From DAHUYF01 sp963838385 (lineage in GTDB: Bacteria > Pseudomonadota > Alphaproteobacteria > ATCC43930 > CGMCC-115725): DNA of 64,000 bases. A model generated the notes under the pieces. The model did no database searches, had not been told where the DNA came from, and saw only the letters and a list, made by a program, of their open reading frames with translations. Each line of letters starts with the position of its first letter. Positions within the stretch are counted from its first letter, which is position 1. The DNA lies in assembly GCA_963838385.1 (NCBI GenBank), contig CAWIRE010000005.1, positions 124,001 through 188,000 on the forward strand. Reading direction: 5' to 3'. The translations under genes and the position numbers were made by a program. Positions 42,843-51,064 of the stretch are shown here, one piece after another.

Positions 42843-43573
42843 GCGACGCTGCCTCCGATATAGGCGTCGATGACGGCGGAATCCGCCATCACCGCCCTGG
42901 GCGCGCCGTCGGCGATAATGCGTCCGGCATTCATGCAGACGAGCCGATCCACGACCTGGAGGAGGATGTGGACGATGTGCTCGATCCAGACGACCGCCAG
43001 GTTTCGTCTACGCAGCTCGAGAATGGTGGCGACAAGCTCGCCGGCCTCGGCATCGGTGAGCCCACCGCCGATCTCGTCGAGCAGCAGGATGACGGGATCG
43101 GTCGCGAGCGCGCGGGCCAGCTCGAGGCGTTTGCGGTCGAGCAGACCGAGCGTCTCGGCGCGGCGGTTGGCGACGCGGAGCATGCCGCAGAGATCGAGCG
43201 CGTCGATGCAGCGGTCATAGGCCTCTTCGCGCGCGAAACCGCCGCCGGCGGTGGCGGCGACGAGCACGTTCTCGAAGACGGTCATGGCCTCGAACGGCCG
43301 CGGCACTTGATGCGAGCGGGCAATCCCCAAGCGGCAGCGATGCGCCGCCGCAGTTTTGGTGACGTCCGCCCCGCGAAAGCGCACCGACCCGGCGGCGGGC
43401 CGCAGGGCGCCGGCGAGCACGTTGAGCAGTGTGCTCTTGCCGGCCCCGTTGGGGCCGACGATGCCGACGGCTTCCGCGGCGCCGACGGCGAAATCAACCC
43501 GGTCGAGAACGAGGAGAGCATCGAAGCTCTTGACCACGCCCTCGGCCGCAAGGATCACGCCTGCTTCCGCCAT
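42839..43573 (-). CDS. livG: ABC transporter ATP-binding protein LivG
   Basis: A 244-aa ATPase. Walker A is GIVGPNGAGKSTLLNVLAGA. GIARSHQVPRPFEAMTVFEN is typical of LivG Q-loop regions. The signature motif is changed: ETLGLLDRKRLELARALATD, where the common LSxGxQ is LGLLDRK. Walker B is VILLLDEIGGGLTDAEAG, and the switch is VWIEHIVHILLQVVDRL. It overlaps livF by 4 nt and begins 13 bp after the receptor gene. Confidence 0.92.
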   Translation of the reverse strand: MAEAGVILAAEGVVKSFDALLVLDRVDFAVGAAEAVGIVGPNGAGKSTLLNVLAGALRPAAGSVRFRGADVTKTAAAHRCRLGIARSHQVPRPFEAMTVFENVLVAATAGGGFAREEAYDRCIDALDLCGMLRVANRRAETLGLLDRKRLELARALATDPVILLLDEIGGGLTDAEAGELVATILELRRRNLAVVWIEHIVHILLQVVDRLVCMNAGRIIADGAPRAVMADSAVIDAYIGGSVA

Positions 43574-43586
43574 CGGCGCTCTGGGC

Positions 43587-44918
43587 TCAGGCGTTGTAGG
43601 GACGCAGCGTCGCCGTGATGGGCACCTTCGGGTCGTCGGCGTGCTCGGTGATGGGCAGGTCGAGCTTGAATTTGCTCCCGGGCTTCGCCTTCACCCATTG
43701 GCAGCCGATGATAGGCGTGGGAGAGACGTTGGGGACGGGACCCTTGGTGAAGTCGATCGGCCCGACCGGCGTCACCACCTGGAGCGTGCTCAACGCCTTC
43801 GCCACTGCAGCCTTGTCCTTGGGATTGCTGCTCTTCTTGAGCGTCTCGAAGCCCGCGTCGAGCAGAGCCATGCTGGCGCCGACTTGCTGAGTCCATTGCC
43901 GTCCGGTCGCCTTCTCATAGCCGTCGCCGAGCGCCTGCGAGGTGAGCCCGGTCAACGGCGATTTGTATGGCCAGGTCGGGTGCCAATAGGCCGCCGTGGC
44001 GAGATTGTAGCCGAGCGAGCCGAGCGCTTCGACCTGCGAGGGAAAGAGGCCGGTTTTCGCGATCTGAGCGATCTTCACCATCCGCGTGTAGCCCTGCTGC
44101 GCCGCTTGGCGCCAGAAGGTGGCGAAGTCCGGCGGGATCGGAAAGGTATTGAAGATCTCGCACCGTTCCGCCTTGAACTTGGCGATCTGCGCAGAGAAGT
44201 CGGTGATGCCGTCCTCATAGGCGCCCGGATCGACAATGGTGAAGCCGGCCTTGGCGAGCTCGGGGGCGAGATGCTGGCGCACGGCATTGCCGTCCGCGTC
44301 GTTGGGATAGAGGATTCCGACCTTCTTGTTCGTCTTGACCGGGCCGCTCCACTGCGAGCGGTAGGCGCGGAAGAAATCCGCTCCGCCGAAGCAGAAATGA
44401 TAGGTCCAGTGGAAGGGCGAAGGCTGCCCCGGCTTGGCGCCGCGCCCGAAATACCAGGACTCCCACGGCACGACCGTTGACAGGCACGGCACTCCGGCTG
44501 CCTCGCAGGCATCCGACACCGGATTCACCACCTCGGGCGTCGAGGTCGTCAGCATGAGATCGATGTGCCGATCGTTGATCAGGCTCTTCGCGAGCGAGCT
44601 GGCGCGCGCCGGATCGGATTGCGTATCGCGGTCGAGAAGCTCGACGGTGTAGGTCTTGCCGCCCACGGCGAGGCCATGGGCAAGCGTCTTGCGCGCGAGG
44701 TCCAGCACATAGGGGTCGCATTCGCCGAAGCCGGCCAGAGCGCCGGAGCGGGGGCTGATGAAGCCGACCTTGAGCGTCTCGGCGCCGCCTGCCGCCCGTG
44801 CCAAGCCGGCCGGCACGCTTGCCGTCGCAAGCAGCGTTCCCGCGCCCGTGAGGACGCGTCGCCGCGTCACCGTCGAGGCGCGGCTTGTTTTGTTGTGGGG
44901 CTCGAACTTCCTGATCAT
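43587..44918 (-). CDS. ABC transporter substrate-binding protein (Leu/Ile/Val-type receptor), Tat-exported
   Basis: A 443-aa periplasmic type I receptor. A twin-arginine-like signal is visible: TVTRRRVLTGAGTLLATASV, cleavage near GLARAAGG. The mature part has KVGFISPRSGALAGFGECDP, DRDTQSDPARASSLAKSLIN, and TSTPEVVNPVSDACEAAGVP. These match the amide/urea/branched-chain receptor group rather than classic LivJ, so the ligand is open. The start at 44918 is supported by AGGGAGGT just upstream; the frame is open further up without sense. It is first in the receptor-livG-livF-livH-livM operon. Confidence 0.9.
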   Translation of the reverse strand: MIRKFEPHNKTSRASTVTRRRVLTGAGTLLATASVPAGLARAAGGAETLKVGFISPRSGALAGFGECDPYVLDLARKTLAHGLAVGGKTYTVELLDRDTQSDPARASSLAKSLINDRHIDLMLTTSTPEVVNPVSDACEAAGVPCLSTVVPWESWYFGRGAKPGQPSPFHWTYHFCFGGADFFRAYRSQWSGPVKTNKKVGILYPNDADGNAVRQHLAPELAKAGFTIVDPGAYEDGITDFSAQIAKFKAERCEIFNTFPIPPDFATFWRQAAQQGYTRMVKIAQIAKTGLFPSQVEALGSLGYNLATAAYWHPTWPYKSPLTGLTSQALGDGYEKATGRQWTQQVGASMALLDAGFETLKKSSNPKDKAAVAKALSTLQVVTPVGPIDFTKGPVPNVSPTPIIGCQWVKAKPGSKFKLDLPITEHADDPKVPITATLRPYNA

Positions 44919-45236
44919 GGTACCTCCCTGTGCTGTCGTTTTTTTGTTTGCCGAGCGGGCTTGCGGGCGGACGAGACGCCCCTGACCTGGGCCGACCTTG
45001 AGCCGGGTGCCGACGGCCGGCCCAATCCGGGCACTCGGCGTCCGCATCGACCGCTAGGCAACGCTGATAGTTTATATCGCTGATTATTGACCGTATCTAC
45101 TTTTATTCGCGGCGGGGCCGCCGGACAGGGCCGTGGCAGGCCTCAAGCCCGCGGATCGAAGGCGGCGCTTCGCCGTGATCCGGCGTGCGATCGGCATGGC
45201 GGCGATGATGATGGCAGTGCTGCCCGCGAGCAGGTA
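44919..45236. other. Upstream region of the liv operon
   Basis: 318 bp with no supported gene. It has a T-run (TCGTTTTTTTG near 44940) and an A+T-rich patch at about 45066-45112 (TAGTTTATATCGCTGATTAT) that is the most likely promoter region for the minus-strand operon. The rest is ordinary G+C-rich sequence up to the right repeat copy. Confidence 0.4.
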
Positions 45237-45308
45237 TCGAGCATCCCCGCATCTGGATCGCAGAGCGCGACATCGAGATGTGGAAGACGCTGCAGTCCGG
45301 GTGAGGCG
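45237..45308 (+). pseudogene. Fragment: duplicate 3' end of the MBL gene (right 72-bp direct repeat)
   Basis: Same orientation as 40058-40129, with 69 of 72 bases matching. In the MBL frame it still reads HPRIWIAERDIEMWKTLQSG then a stop, one residue different from the full gene (Ile for Thr). Nothing upstream of 45237 resembles the rest of the MBL gene. This is a remnant left by duplication or insertion around the liv operon. Confidence 0.85.
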
Positions 45309-45311
45309 AGG

Positions 45312-46544
45312 CTAAGCCGGCTGCCGCGTCGCTTCGCCGCGGCGTGCGACCAGCCGCGGCGCGGTCTCGGTCACGGTCAGGATGAAGCCGGCCACCACGA
45401 GCTGCGCCAGGATGGCGATCCCGAGCGAGGCGCCGAGCCCGACCGCGTCGGCGACCACTCCGGCGATGAAGGGCATCAGCGTCGTGCCGACGATGACGGC
45501 GAAGAAATTGGTGACGCCGAGCGCGGCGCCCCGCTCATCGGCGCCGACGCTCTCGCTGACGCAGGTAGCGAGCACGATCGGCAGCAGCCCGAAGCCGCAG
45601 AAGCCGCTCACACCCAGCAGCAGCTGCATCATCGCCTTGTCGAAGCCGCCGAAGACATAGAGGGCGAGGCTGGCGGCGCAGGCCAAGGCGCTCGCCAGCA
45701 CCACCGGGCGGCGCCCCCAGTAATCAGATGCCAGCGGCAGCAGCACGGAGCCGATGGCGCCGACGAAGCCCCAGGCCGAGGCGATCTCGCCCGCCTCGAC
45801 CGGGCTGAAATGGCGCGCCTCGACCAGGAAGGTATGGTCGAAGCCGGCGAAGACCTGCAGCCAGCTCAGCACGGCGCAGCCCATGATGGTGAGGCGCACC
45901 AGCGAGGGGTTGCGCAGCAGCCGCGCGGCGGCGCGCCAATCGGCGGGGCGATGCGCACGGTGGACCGGCGGCTCGCGCATCACCAGGGCGAGCACGATCA
46001 CCACCAGCAGGGTCGCCGCGCCGATCACCGGGAAAACCCAGCGCCAGCCGAAATGCGCCGCGAGAGCGGTGATGATGAGCGCGCCGGCGCCGGCGCCGAT
46101 CAGCGTATAGCCGGCGGTGAAGAGGGCCTGGCTCACGCCGCGGCGCTGCGGCGCCACCTCCTCGCCGATGGTGGCCTGGCCCACCGACCAGCCGATGCCG
46201 TCGCCGATGCCGAGCAGGTCGCGCACCACGAACATCGACAGGAAGCTCCAGGTGACGCCCATGGCCGCCGTCGCGACGCAGATGAACGCCACCGCCGGCA
46301 GCAGCACGCGTCGCCGGCCATAGCGGTCGGACAGCCAGCCGCCGGCCCAACTCGCGAACGCCCAGGTGACCGAGGTGCCCGAGATCAGCAGGCTTGCCTG
46401 CCAGTTCGCCATGCCGAACTCGGCCTTGAGCTGCGGGAAGATGAAGCCGAGGCCGATGCGGTTCAGCCCAACTCCGCCCCAGAGCAGGACCAGCAGCGCC
46501 AGCAGCACGAACTCATAGGTCCGCTTCCGTGCGGCGCCGTTCAT
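45312..46544 (-). CDS. MFS transporter
   Basis: A 410-aa major-facilitator protein with 12 predicted membrane segments. TYEFVLLALLVLLWGGVGLN is the first. The motif A-like loop after segment 2 is GGWLSDRYGRRRVLLPAV, and the corresponding loop of the second half is SDYWGRRPVVLASALACA. FVVRDLLGIGDGIGWSVGQA and GVSQALFTAGYTLIGAGAGA follow. The substrate is unknown; the closest type by eye is the organic-acid/ACS group. It converges on the MBL remnant. The start is set at 46544 (MNGAARKRTYE). Confidence 0.9.
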   Translation of the reverse strand: MNGAARKRTYEFVLLALLVLLWGGVGLNRIGLGFIFPQLKAEFGMANWQASLLISGTSVTWAFASWAGGWLSDRYGRRRVLLPAVAFICVATAAMGVTWSFLSMFVVRDLLGIGDGIGWSVGQATIGEEVAPQRRGVSQALFTAGYTLIGAGAGALIITALAAHFGWRWVFPVIGAATLLVVIVLALVMREPPVHRAHRPADWRAAARLLRNPSLVRLTIMGCAVLSWLQVFAGFDHTFLVEARHFSPVEAGEIASAWGFVGAIGSVLLPLASDYWGRRPVVLASALACAASLALYVFGGFDKAMMQLLLGVSGFCGFGLLPIVLATCVSESVGADERGAALGVTNFFAVIVGTTLMPFIAGVVADAVGLGASLGIAILAQLVVAGFILTVTETAPRLVARRGEATRQPA

Positions 46545-46609
46545 CGGCGATGTTCCCCCCGCTTCACCGGAGTTAGTGTATCTCCGGCGCGCGGGGAGGA
46601 CCAGCCGTC

Positions 46610-46930
46610 TCAGCTCTCGATCTGCACCTGGATGTCCGCGCCGACGGTCCGCACCGGGTAGGTCTTGATATCGCAGGGAATGGGTGGGCCCAGGCCTTTT
46701 CCGGTCTTGACCTCGAACCGCCCGGCGTGAAGCGGGCATTCGATGACATCGCCATCGAGCCAGCCATCGCTCAGATAAGCGAAGGCATGCGAACAGAGAT
46801 TATCGGTCGCGTAGATCTCGCCGTCGACGTTGTAGAGGGCGATCGGCTTGCCCTGGGCTTCGACGCCGAGAATTTCGCCTTCGCCCAGCGCGGCCCGCTG
46901 CGCCACCGTCACCCATCCCGCCTCCGTCAT
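46610..46930 (-). CDS. Rieske [2Fe-2S] ferredoxin-type protein
   Basis: A 106-aa single Rieske domain. The cluster motifs are LCSHAFAYLSDGWLDGD (C-x-H) and ECPLHAGRFEVKTGKG (C-x-x-H), spaced as in dioxygenase-type Rieske ferredoxins or the small NirD-like proteins. It should carry electrons to an oxygenase or reductase that is not encoded nearby. The start is ATG 46930 (MTEAGWVTVAQR). It is upstream of the MFS gene on the same strand with about 65 bp between. Confidence 0.9.
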   Translation of the reverse strand: MTEAGWVTVAQRAALGEGEILGVEAQGKPIALYNVDGEIYATDNLCSHAFAYLSDGWLDGDVIECPLHAGRFEVKTGKGLGPPIPCDIKTYPVRTVGADIQVQIES

Positions 46931-47099
46931 GCCTCTCCCCTCTGTCTGACGCGCGCCGAGTTTGCCGCGCCGGCGCGCCCGCCGCCAGAGGGTGCAAGCC
47001 CGGCAGGCCGAGGACGAGGCACTGGCCCGGCTCTCTTGTGGTGTGATAGCATGGCTGCACTCACCCATGGCTTGAGCGAGGGGCGGATCGGGAGCAACC

Positions 47100-47570
47100 G
47101 TGTCAGGCGCAGTGCTTCCGGACGATTGCGACTGGCGCGTCCGGCGTCTCGACGAGTATTGGCGTGGTGCGCATCCGCCCGGAGGCGGGCTGCCGGGGCG
47201 GCAGCATATCGATCCCACCGCCATCCCCGAGCTGCTGCCCTGGCTGTGGATGCTCGATGTCGAGCGCGATCCGCTGCGCTTCCGCTATCGCTTGGTCGGC
47301 ACCGAGCAGGTCAGCGCCATGGCGGCCGATCTGACCGGCCGCTATCTCGACGAGGCGCATCCGCGGTTTCTGACGTCGCTCACCTATCCCGACTACGTCG
47401 CCGCCGCCGAGCGCAGCGAGGTCCGGTATTACCGCGGTCCGCCGGTCTTCCATATCAACAAGGATTACGTCCTGATCGAGCGGCTGCTGCTGCCGCTCGC
47501 GACGGACGGCAGCGAGGTCGACAAGCTGCTGGCCATCACCGTCTATTTCCGGCGGCCGGACGCGGACTAG
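47100..47570 (+). CDS. PAS-domain protein (PAS_5/DUF1488-like group)
   Basis: A 156-aa protein starting at a GTG. RRLDEYWRGAHPPGGGLPGR, then LLPWLWMLDVERDPLRFRYR and LVGTEQVSAMAADLTGRYLD, the pattern of the small alphaproteobacterial PAS proteins in which a single PAS-like fold makes up almost the whole chain. No output domain is attached, so the role is unknown. It overlaps the 3' end of a minus-strand small membrane-protein ORF by 35 bp. Confidence 0.8.
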   Translation: MSGAVLPDDCDWRVRRLDEYWRGAHPPGGGLPGRQHIDPTAIPELLPWLWMLDVERDPLRFRYRLVGTEQVSAMAADLTGRYLDEAHPRFLTSLTYPDYVAAAERSEVRYYRGPPVFHINKDYVLIERLLLPLATDGSEVDKLLAITVYFRRPDAD

Positions 47571-47814
47571 GAGCGCGTCTCGCCAGCATCGTGGCGGCGA
47601 AACGCTGCTGCGGCCCGGGCTCGGCGATGGCCCCCGCCCAGGGGTTCTGCCCCGTCTGGTAGAAGTCGGAGAATTCCGGCACCGGCGAGATCATCATCCG
47701 GCCGGCGCCGAGGAAGAACGCGCCATAGCAGACGGCGGCAAGGGCGAGGAACGCCGCCAGCAGCGCCATGTCTGCCAGGCGACGCAGCGTGGCGCGGAAC
47801 TGCGGATCGCGCAT
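47536..47814 (-). CDS. Small putative membrane protein
   Basis: A 92-residue frame: a short charged N-terminus MRDPQFRATLRRLADM, one membrane segment ALLAAFLALAAVCYGAFFLG, then a Pro/Gly-rich exposed tail ending in Arg. A purine-rich ribosome-binding site (GGGAGAG) lies upstream of the ATG at 47814. No family is recognised. The tail overlaps the end of the PAS gene on the other strand, which slightly lowers confidence in its C-terminus. Confidence 0.5.
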   Translation of the reverse strand: MRDPQFRATLRRLADMALLAAFLALAAVCYGAFFLGAGRMMISPVPEFSDFYQTGQNPWAGAIAEPGPQQRFAATMLARRAPSPRPAAGNRR

Positions 47815-48010
47815 CGGATCTCTCCCGCCTATGAAAGGCCGGCGCCGAGGTGCTCGCCTCTGGTTCCCGTCACGTGAGGCTTTTGTCGCCGCTTCGCAGT
47901 GACCGGCATCACAGCCGAGCGCCGGGTTGCCTGGGCCCGTCCGCAGGTGCCATCATCGGCGCCCGGGCGGCTTCGATGCCGCCGGTTGGCGGGAGGCGGC
48001 AAAGAGCGAG

Positions 48011-50207
48011 ATGATCGGCCGGATGAAACCCGCGCGGCTCGGCTTCTTGCGGCGGGAGATCGGGGCCGGCATCACCGCAGGGTTGGTGGCATTGCCGGTC
48101 TGCATCGCCTCGGGCGTGCTCGCCTACGCGCCGCTCGGCCTGCACAGCCTCGCCCAGGGCGCCAGCGCCGGGCTCACCGGCGGCGCCTTCTCGGCGATCT
48201 TCGCGGCCATCTTCGCCACGCCCTCCTTCGTCATCTCCTCGCCCCGCGCCAGCATCTCCATCATCCAGGCGAGCCTCGCCGCCTGGCTGCTGCAGAACCA
48301 TGCCTTTGCCGGGCATAGCGGCATGATCGTCGACGCCATGTCGCTCTGCGGCATGTTCGCCGGCGTCTGGCAGATGCTGTTCAGCGTCACCGGCATCGAG
48401 CGCATCATCAAATCGACGCCGCATCCGGTGCTGGCGGGCTTCATCAACGGCGTGGCCGTCCTCGTCATCGCGCAGCAGTTCGGCGCCTTGCTCGATGTGC
48501 CGGCGCAGGGATCGGCGGGGAGGGAGCTGGCCGAGGTGGCGAGCCTCGCCCTTGCCGTGGCGCTGGCGATCTTCATCGTCTATCTCGGCTCCTGGTCGAA
48601 GCGCGTGCCGGCGATGCTGGTGGGGTTGCTGCTGGGCATCGTCGTCTTCCATCTCGCGCGCCTGTCATCATCGGCGGTGCCGCTCGGCCCCACGGTCATC
48701 CCGGCGCCGGCCAGCGCGTCGGCGCTTCCCTTCCTGTCGCTCCTGAGCGCCGACGGCCGCCATGCCTTTCTCGGGATCGCGCCGGCCCTGCTGCTGAGCT
48801 CGCTGGTGCTGGCGCTGGTGGCGGCGCTGGAATCGCTGCTCGCCTATCGCGTGGCGCAGAACCTCTCCAATGTCCGCACCGAAGCGGCGCGCGACGTCTT
48901 CGGCCAGGGCGTCGGCAATTTCGCCTCGGCGCTGGTGGGCGGCATCGCCGCCGCCGCCTCCTCGTCGCAGCTCACGGCCAATTACGAGGCCGGCGGCCGC
49001 TCGCGCCTGTCGGTGCTCACCGCCGCCTGCCTGCTACTGGTGGTGCAGGCGGCGCTGTCGCCGGTCTGGTCGCTGGTGCCGGCGGTCGCCCTCTGGGCGG
49101 TGCTGCTCGCCATCGCCGTGCTGCTGTTCGATCCCTGGAGCCTTCGCATGCTGCGCGACCTGCTGCTCGCGCCGGCGCGCGTCATCTCCCATGGCAGCTG
49201 GCGTCCGCTGGCGGTCACCGCCGTGGTCACCGCGATCACCGCCAGCGGCGCCGTCATCGGCGGCGTGCTGGTCGGCATCGGCCTTGCCTGCCTGCTCTTC
49301 ATCGCCGACATGAGCCGCTCGATCGAGCGCCGCCGCTATCGCGGCGACGACGTCGTCTCCAAGCGCCAGCGCCCGGCGGGGGACGTGGCGTTGCTGCACA
49401 AGTCCGGACCGCGCCGCGCGGTGCTGGAGCTGCAAGGGGTAATGTTCTTCGCCAATGCCGACGAGCTGTCGCGCGACATCCACGACCTCTTCCGCGAGGC
49501 GGACATGCTGACGCTCGATTTCCGCGCCGTCACCGACATCGACGTTCTCGGCGGCGGCCATCCTGCAGCATGAGGCGGCGCGCAGCCGCCGCAGCGGCAA
49601 GCGGCTGCTCTTTGCCAACCTTCGCCCGGTGCTGGTCGAGCTCCTGAGGAGCACCGAGAACGGCGCGCCGATCTCCGCGGATGCGATCTTCGCCGATGCC
49701 GATACCGCGCTCGAATGGATGGAAGAGGAGGCGCTGTCGCGCGAGGTGCGCGCCAGCCCGGAAAGCGTGCCCCTCGAGCGCCACGACCTGATGCGCGGGC
49801 TGACATCCGGGGAGATCGAGATCGTGGCGGCGCTGCTGCGGCCCGTCGGCTTTCCCACCGGCGCGGTGCTCTGCCGCGAAGGCGAGGAGGCGCATGAGAT
49901 GTGGATCCTCACCCGCGGCAGCGTCAGCGTGCGCCTGCTCTTCGCCGGCGCCACCCGCATGAAGCGCGTCGCGAGCCTCGGCGTCGGCACCGTCGTCGGC
50001 GACATCGCCTTCATCGAGGGCTCGACCCGCTCGGCCACCATCATCGCCGACGACGATGTCGAATGCTACGTGCTCGACCGCGACGCCTATGACGTGCTGC
50101 TGCGCGAGCATCCCGAGATCGGCATCAAGCTGCTCGGCAATCTGCTCGGCGAGACCATGCGGCGGCTGCGCGCCACCTCGGACGAGCTCAGGGCGATGAG
50201 CGCGTAG
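48011..50207 (+). CDS. SulP anion transporter with STAS and cyclic-nucleotide-binding domains, frameshifted
   Basis: After correction about 731 aa. A SulP membrane domain (about residues 10-400) includes GITAGLVALPVCIASGVLAY, PHPVLAGFINGVAVLVIAQQ and ESLLAYRVAQNLSNVRTEA. A STAS domain (about 455-560) starts RRAVLELQGVMFFANADELS. At TDIDV the raw frame stops at 49573. Removing one T at 49545-49546 restores SAAAILQHEAARSRRSGKRL and continues into a cAMP/cGMP-type domain (about 585-720: FPTGAVLCREGEEAHEMWIL, GTVVGDIAFIEGSTRSATII). It is a putative anion/dicarboxylate carrier gated by a nucleotide. The start at 48011 is chosen for the GAGCGAG just before it. A dispersed repeat begins at its stop codon. 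Confidence 0.85.
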
Positions 50208-50271
50208 ACGAATTCGCGCCGGACAACCCGGCCGACCGCTTTGCGAGATTAGCCAGATTGAGTCCGGATCC
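50205..50271. repeat. Dispersed intergenic repeat, copy 2
   Basis: Starts at the SulP stop codon with TAGACGAATTCGCGC and ends TTAGCCAGATTGAGTCCGGA plus TCC. It is related to 10317-10419. Its right part supplies the last codons of eutC (GIRTQSG and stop). Confidence 0.5.
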
Positions 50272-51064
50272 CAGCCGGGACCGGCGGCAGCGCCGGGTCC
50301 GAGCCGCCTTCGAGCCGGTGGGCGTCGCTCTCGTCCTTGAGCGCGATGCCGGTGAGGCCGCGGCGGAAGGCCTCCTTCAGCAGCCAGGCGAGCTTGACCG
50401 CGGCCGCGTCGCAAGACAGCCCTTCGGTGCGAATGTTGGAGATGCAGTTGCGCTCGGCGTCGCTGCGGCCGACCCGCGGGGCGAAGGTGAGATAGAGGCC
50501 GAGGCTGTCGGGCGAGGAGAGGCCCGGCCGCTCGCCGACGAGCACCACGCTGGCGCGCGCCCGCAGGCTCTCGCCGATCTCGTCGCCGAGCGCCACCCGC
50601 GCCTGGGTCGCGATGACCACCGGCGCCAGCGTCCATCCCGCTGCGGCGATGGCGGGCCGGAGCGCCGCCAGCAGGGCGGCGGCATGGGCGTGGATCGCAG
50701 CGGAGGAGAGGCCGTCGGCGACCACCAGCACGAGGTCGACGGCGGCGACCGGGAGCGTCTCGATGTCGCGGCGCGAGCCGGGCGAGAGGCGGCGCCCGAG
50801 ATCCGGGCGGCGCAGATAGGCCTCGCGCGAGGACGCGGCGCTCGCCACGCGCAGCGTGGCGAAGCCCAGCGCTTCGATGCTCGCCGCCACCGCCGGCGCA
50901 TCGAGCGGCCGATGCACGGCATCGCGCGCCCGGGCATGGGCAAGGCCGAGCCGCAGCACCTCCCGCGTCGGCAAGCTGCAGCCCGTCCGGCCCAGCGCGA
51001 TGCGCGCCGGCGTCAGCGCGCGCAGCGCCTGCCAAGGGTCGGGGATGACGCCGTCGCCGCTCAC
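50249..51064 (-). CDS. eutC: Ethanolamine ammonia-lyase small subunit
   Basis: A 271-aa EutC. DPWQALRALTPARIALGRTG, then SRREAYLRRP-like SSREAYLRRPDLGRRLSPGS, VLVVADGLSSAAIHAHAAAL, and VLVGERPGLSSPDSLGLYLT, followed by ERNCISNIRTEGLSCDAAAV. With EutB it forms the B12-dependent lyase that turns ethanolamine into acetaldehyde and ammonia. It starts at a GTG overlapping the eutB stop (GTGA). The last residues come from a dispersed repeat, so the C-terminus may have been changed. No microcompartment shell genes are present; this is the short eut form. Confidence 0.95.
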   Translation of the reverse strand: MSGDGVIPDPWQALRALTPARIALGRTGCSLPTREVLRLGLAHARARDAVHRPLDAPAVAASIEALGFATLRVASAASSREAYLRRPDLGRRLSPGSRRDIETLPVAAVDLVLVVADGLSSAAIHAHAAALLAALRPAIAAAGWTLAPVVIATQARVALGDEIGESLRARASVVLVGERPGLSSPDSLGLYLTFAPRVGRSDAERNCISNIRTEGLSCDAAAVKLAWLLKEAFRRGLTGIALKDESDAHRLEGGSDPALPPVPAGIRTQSG

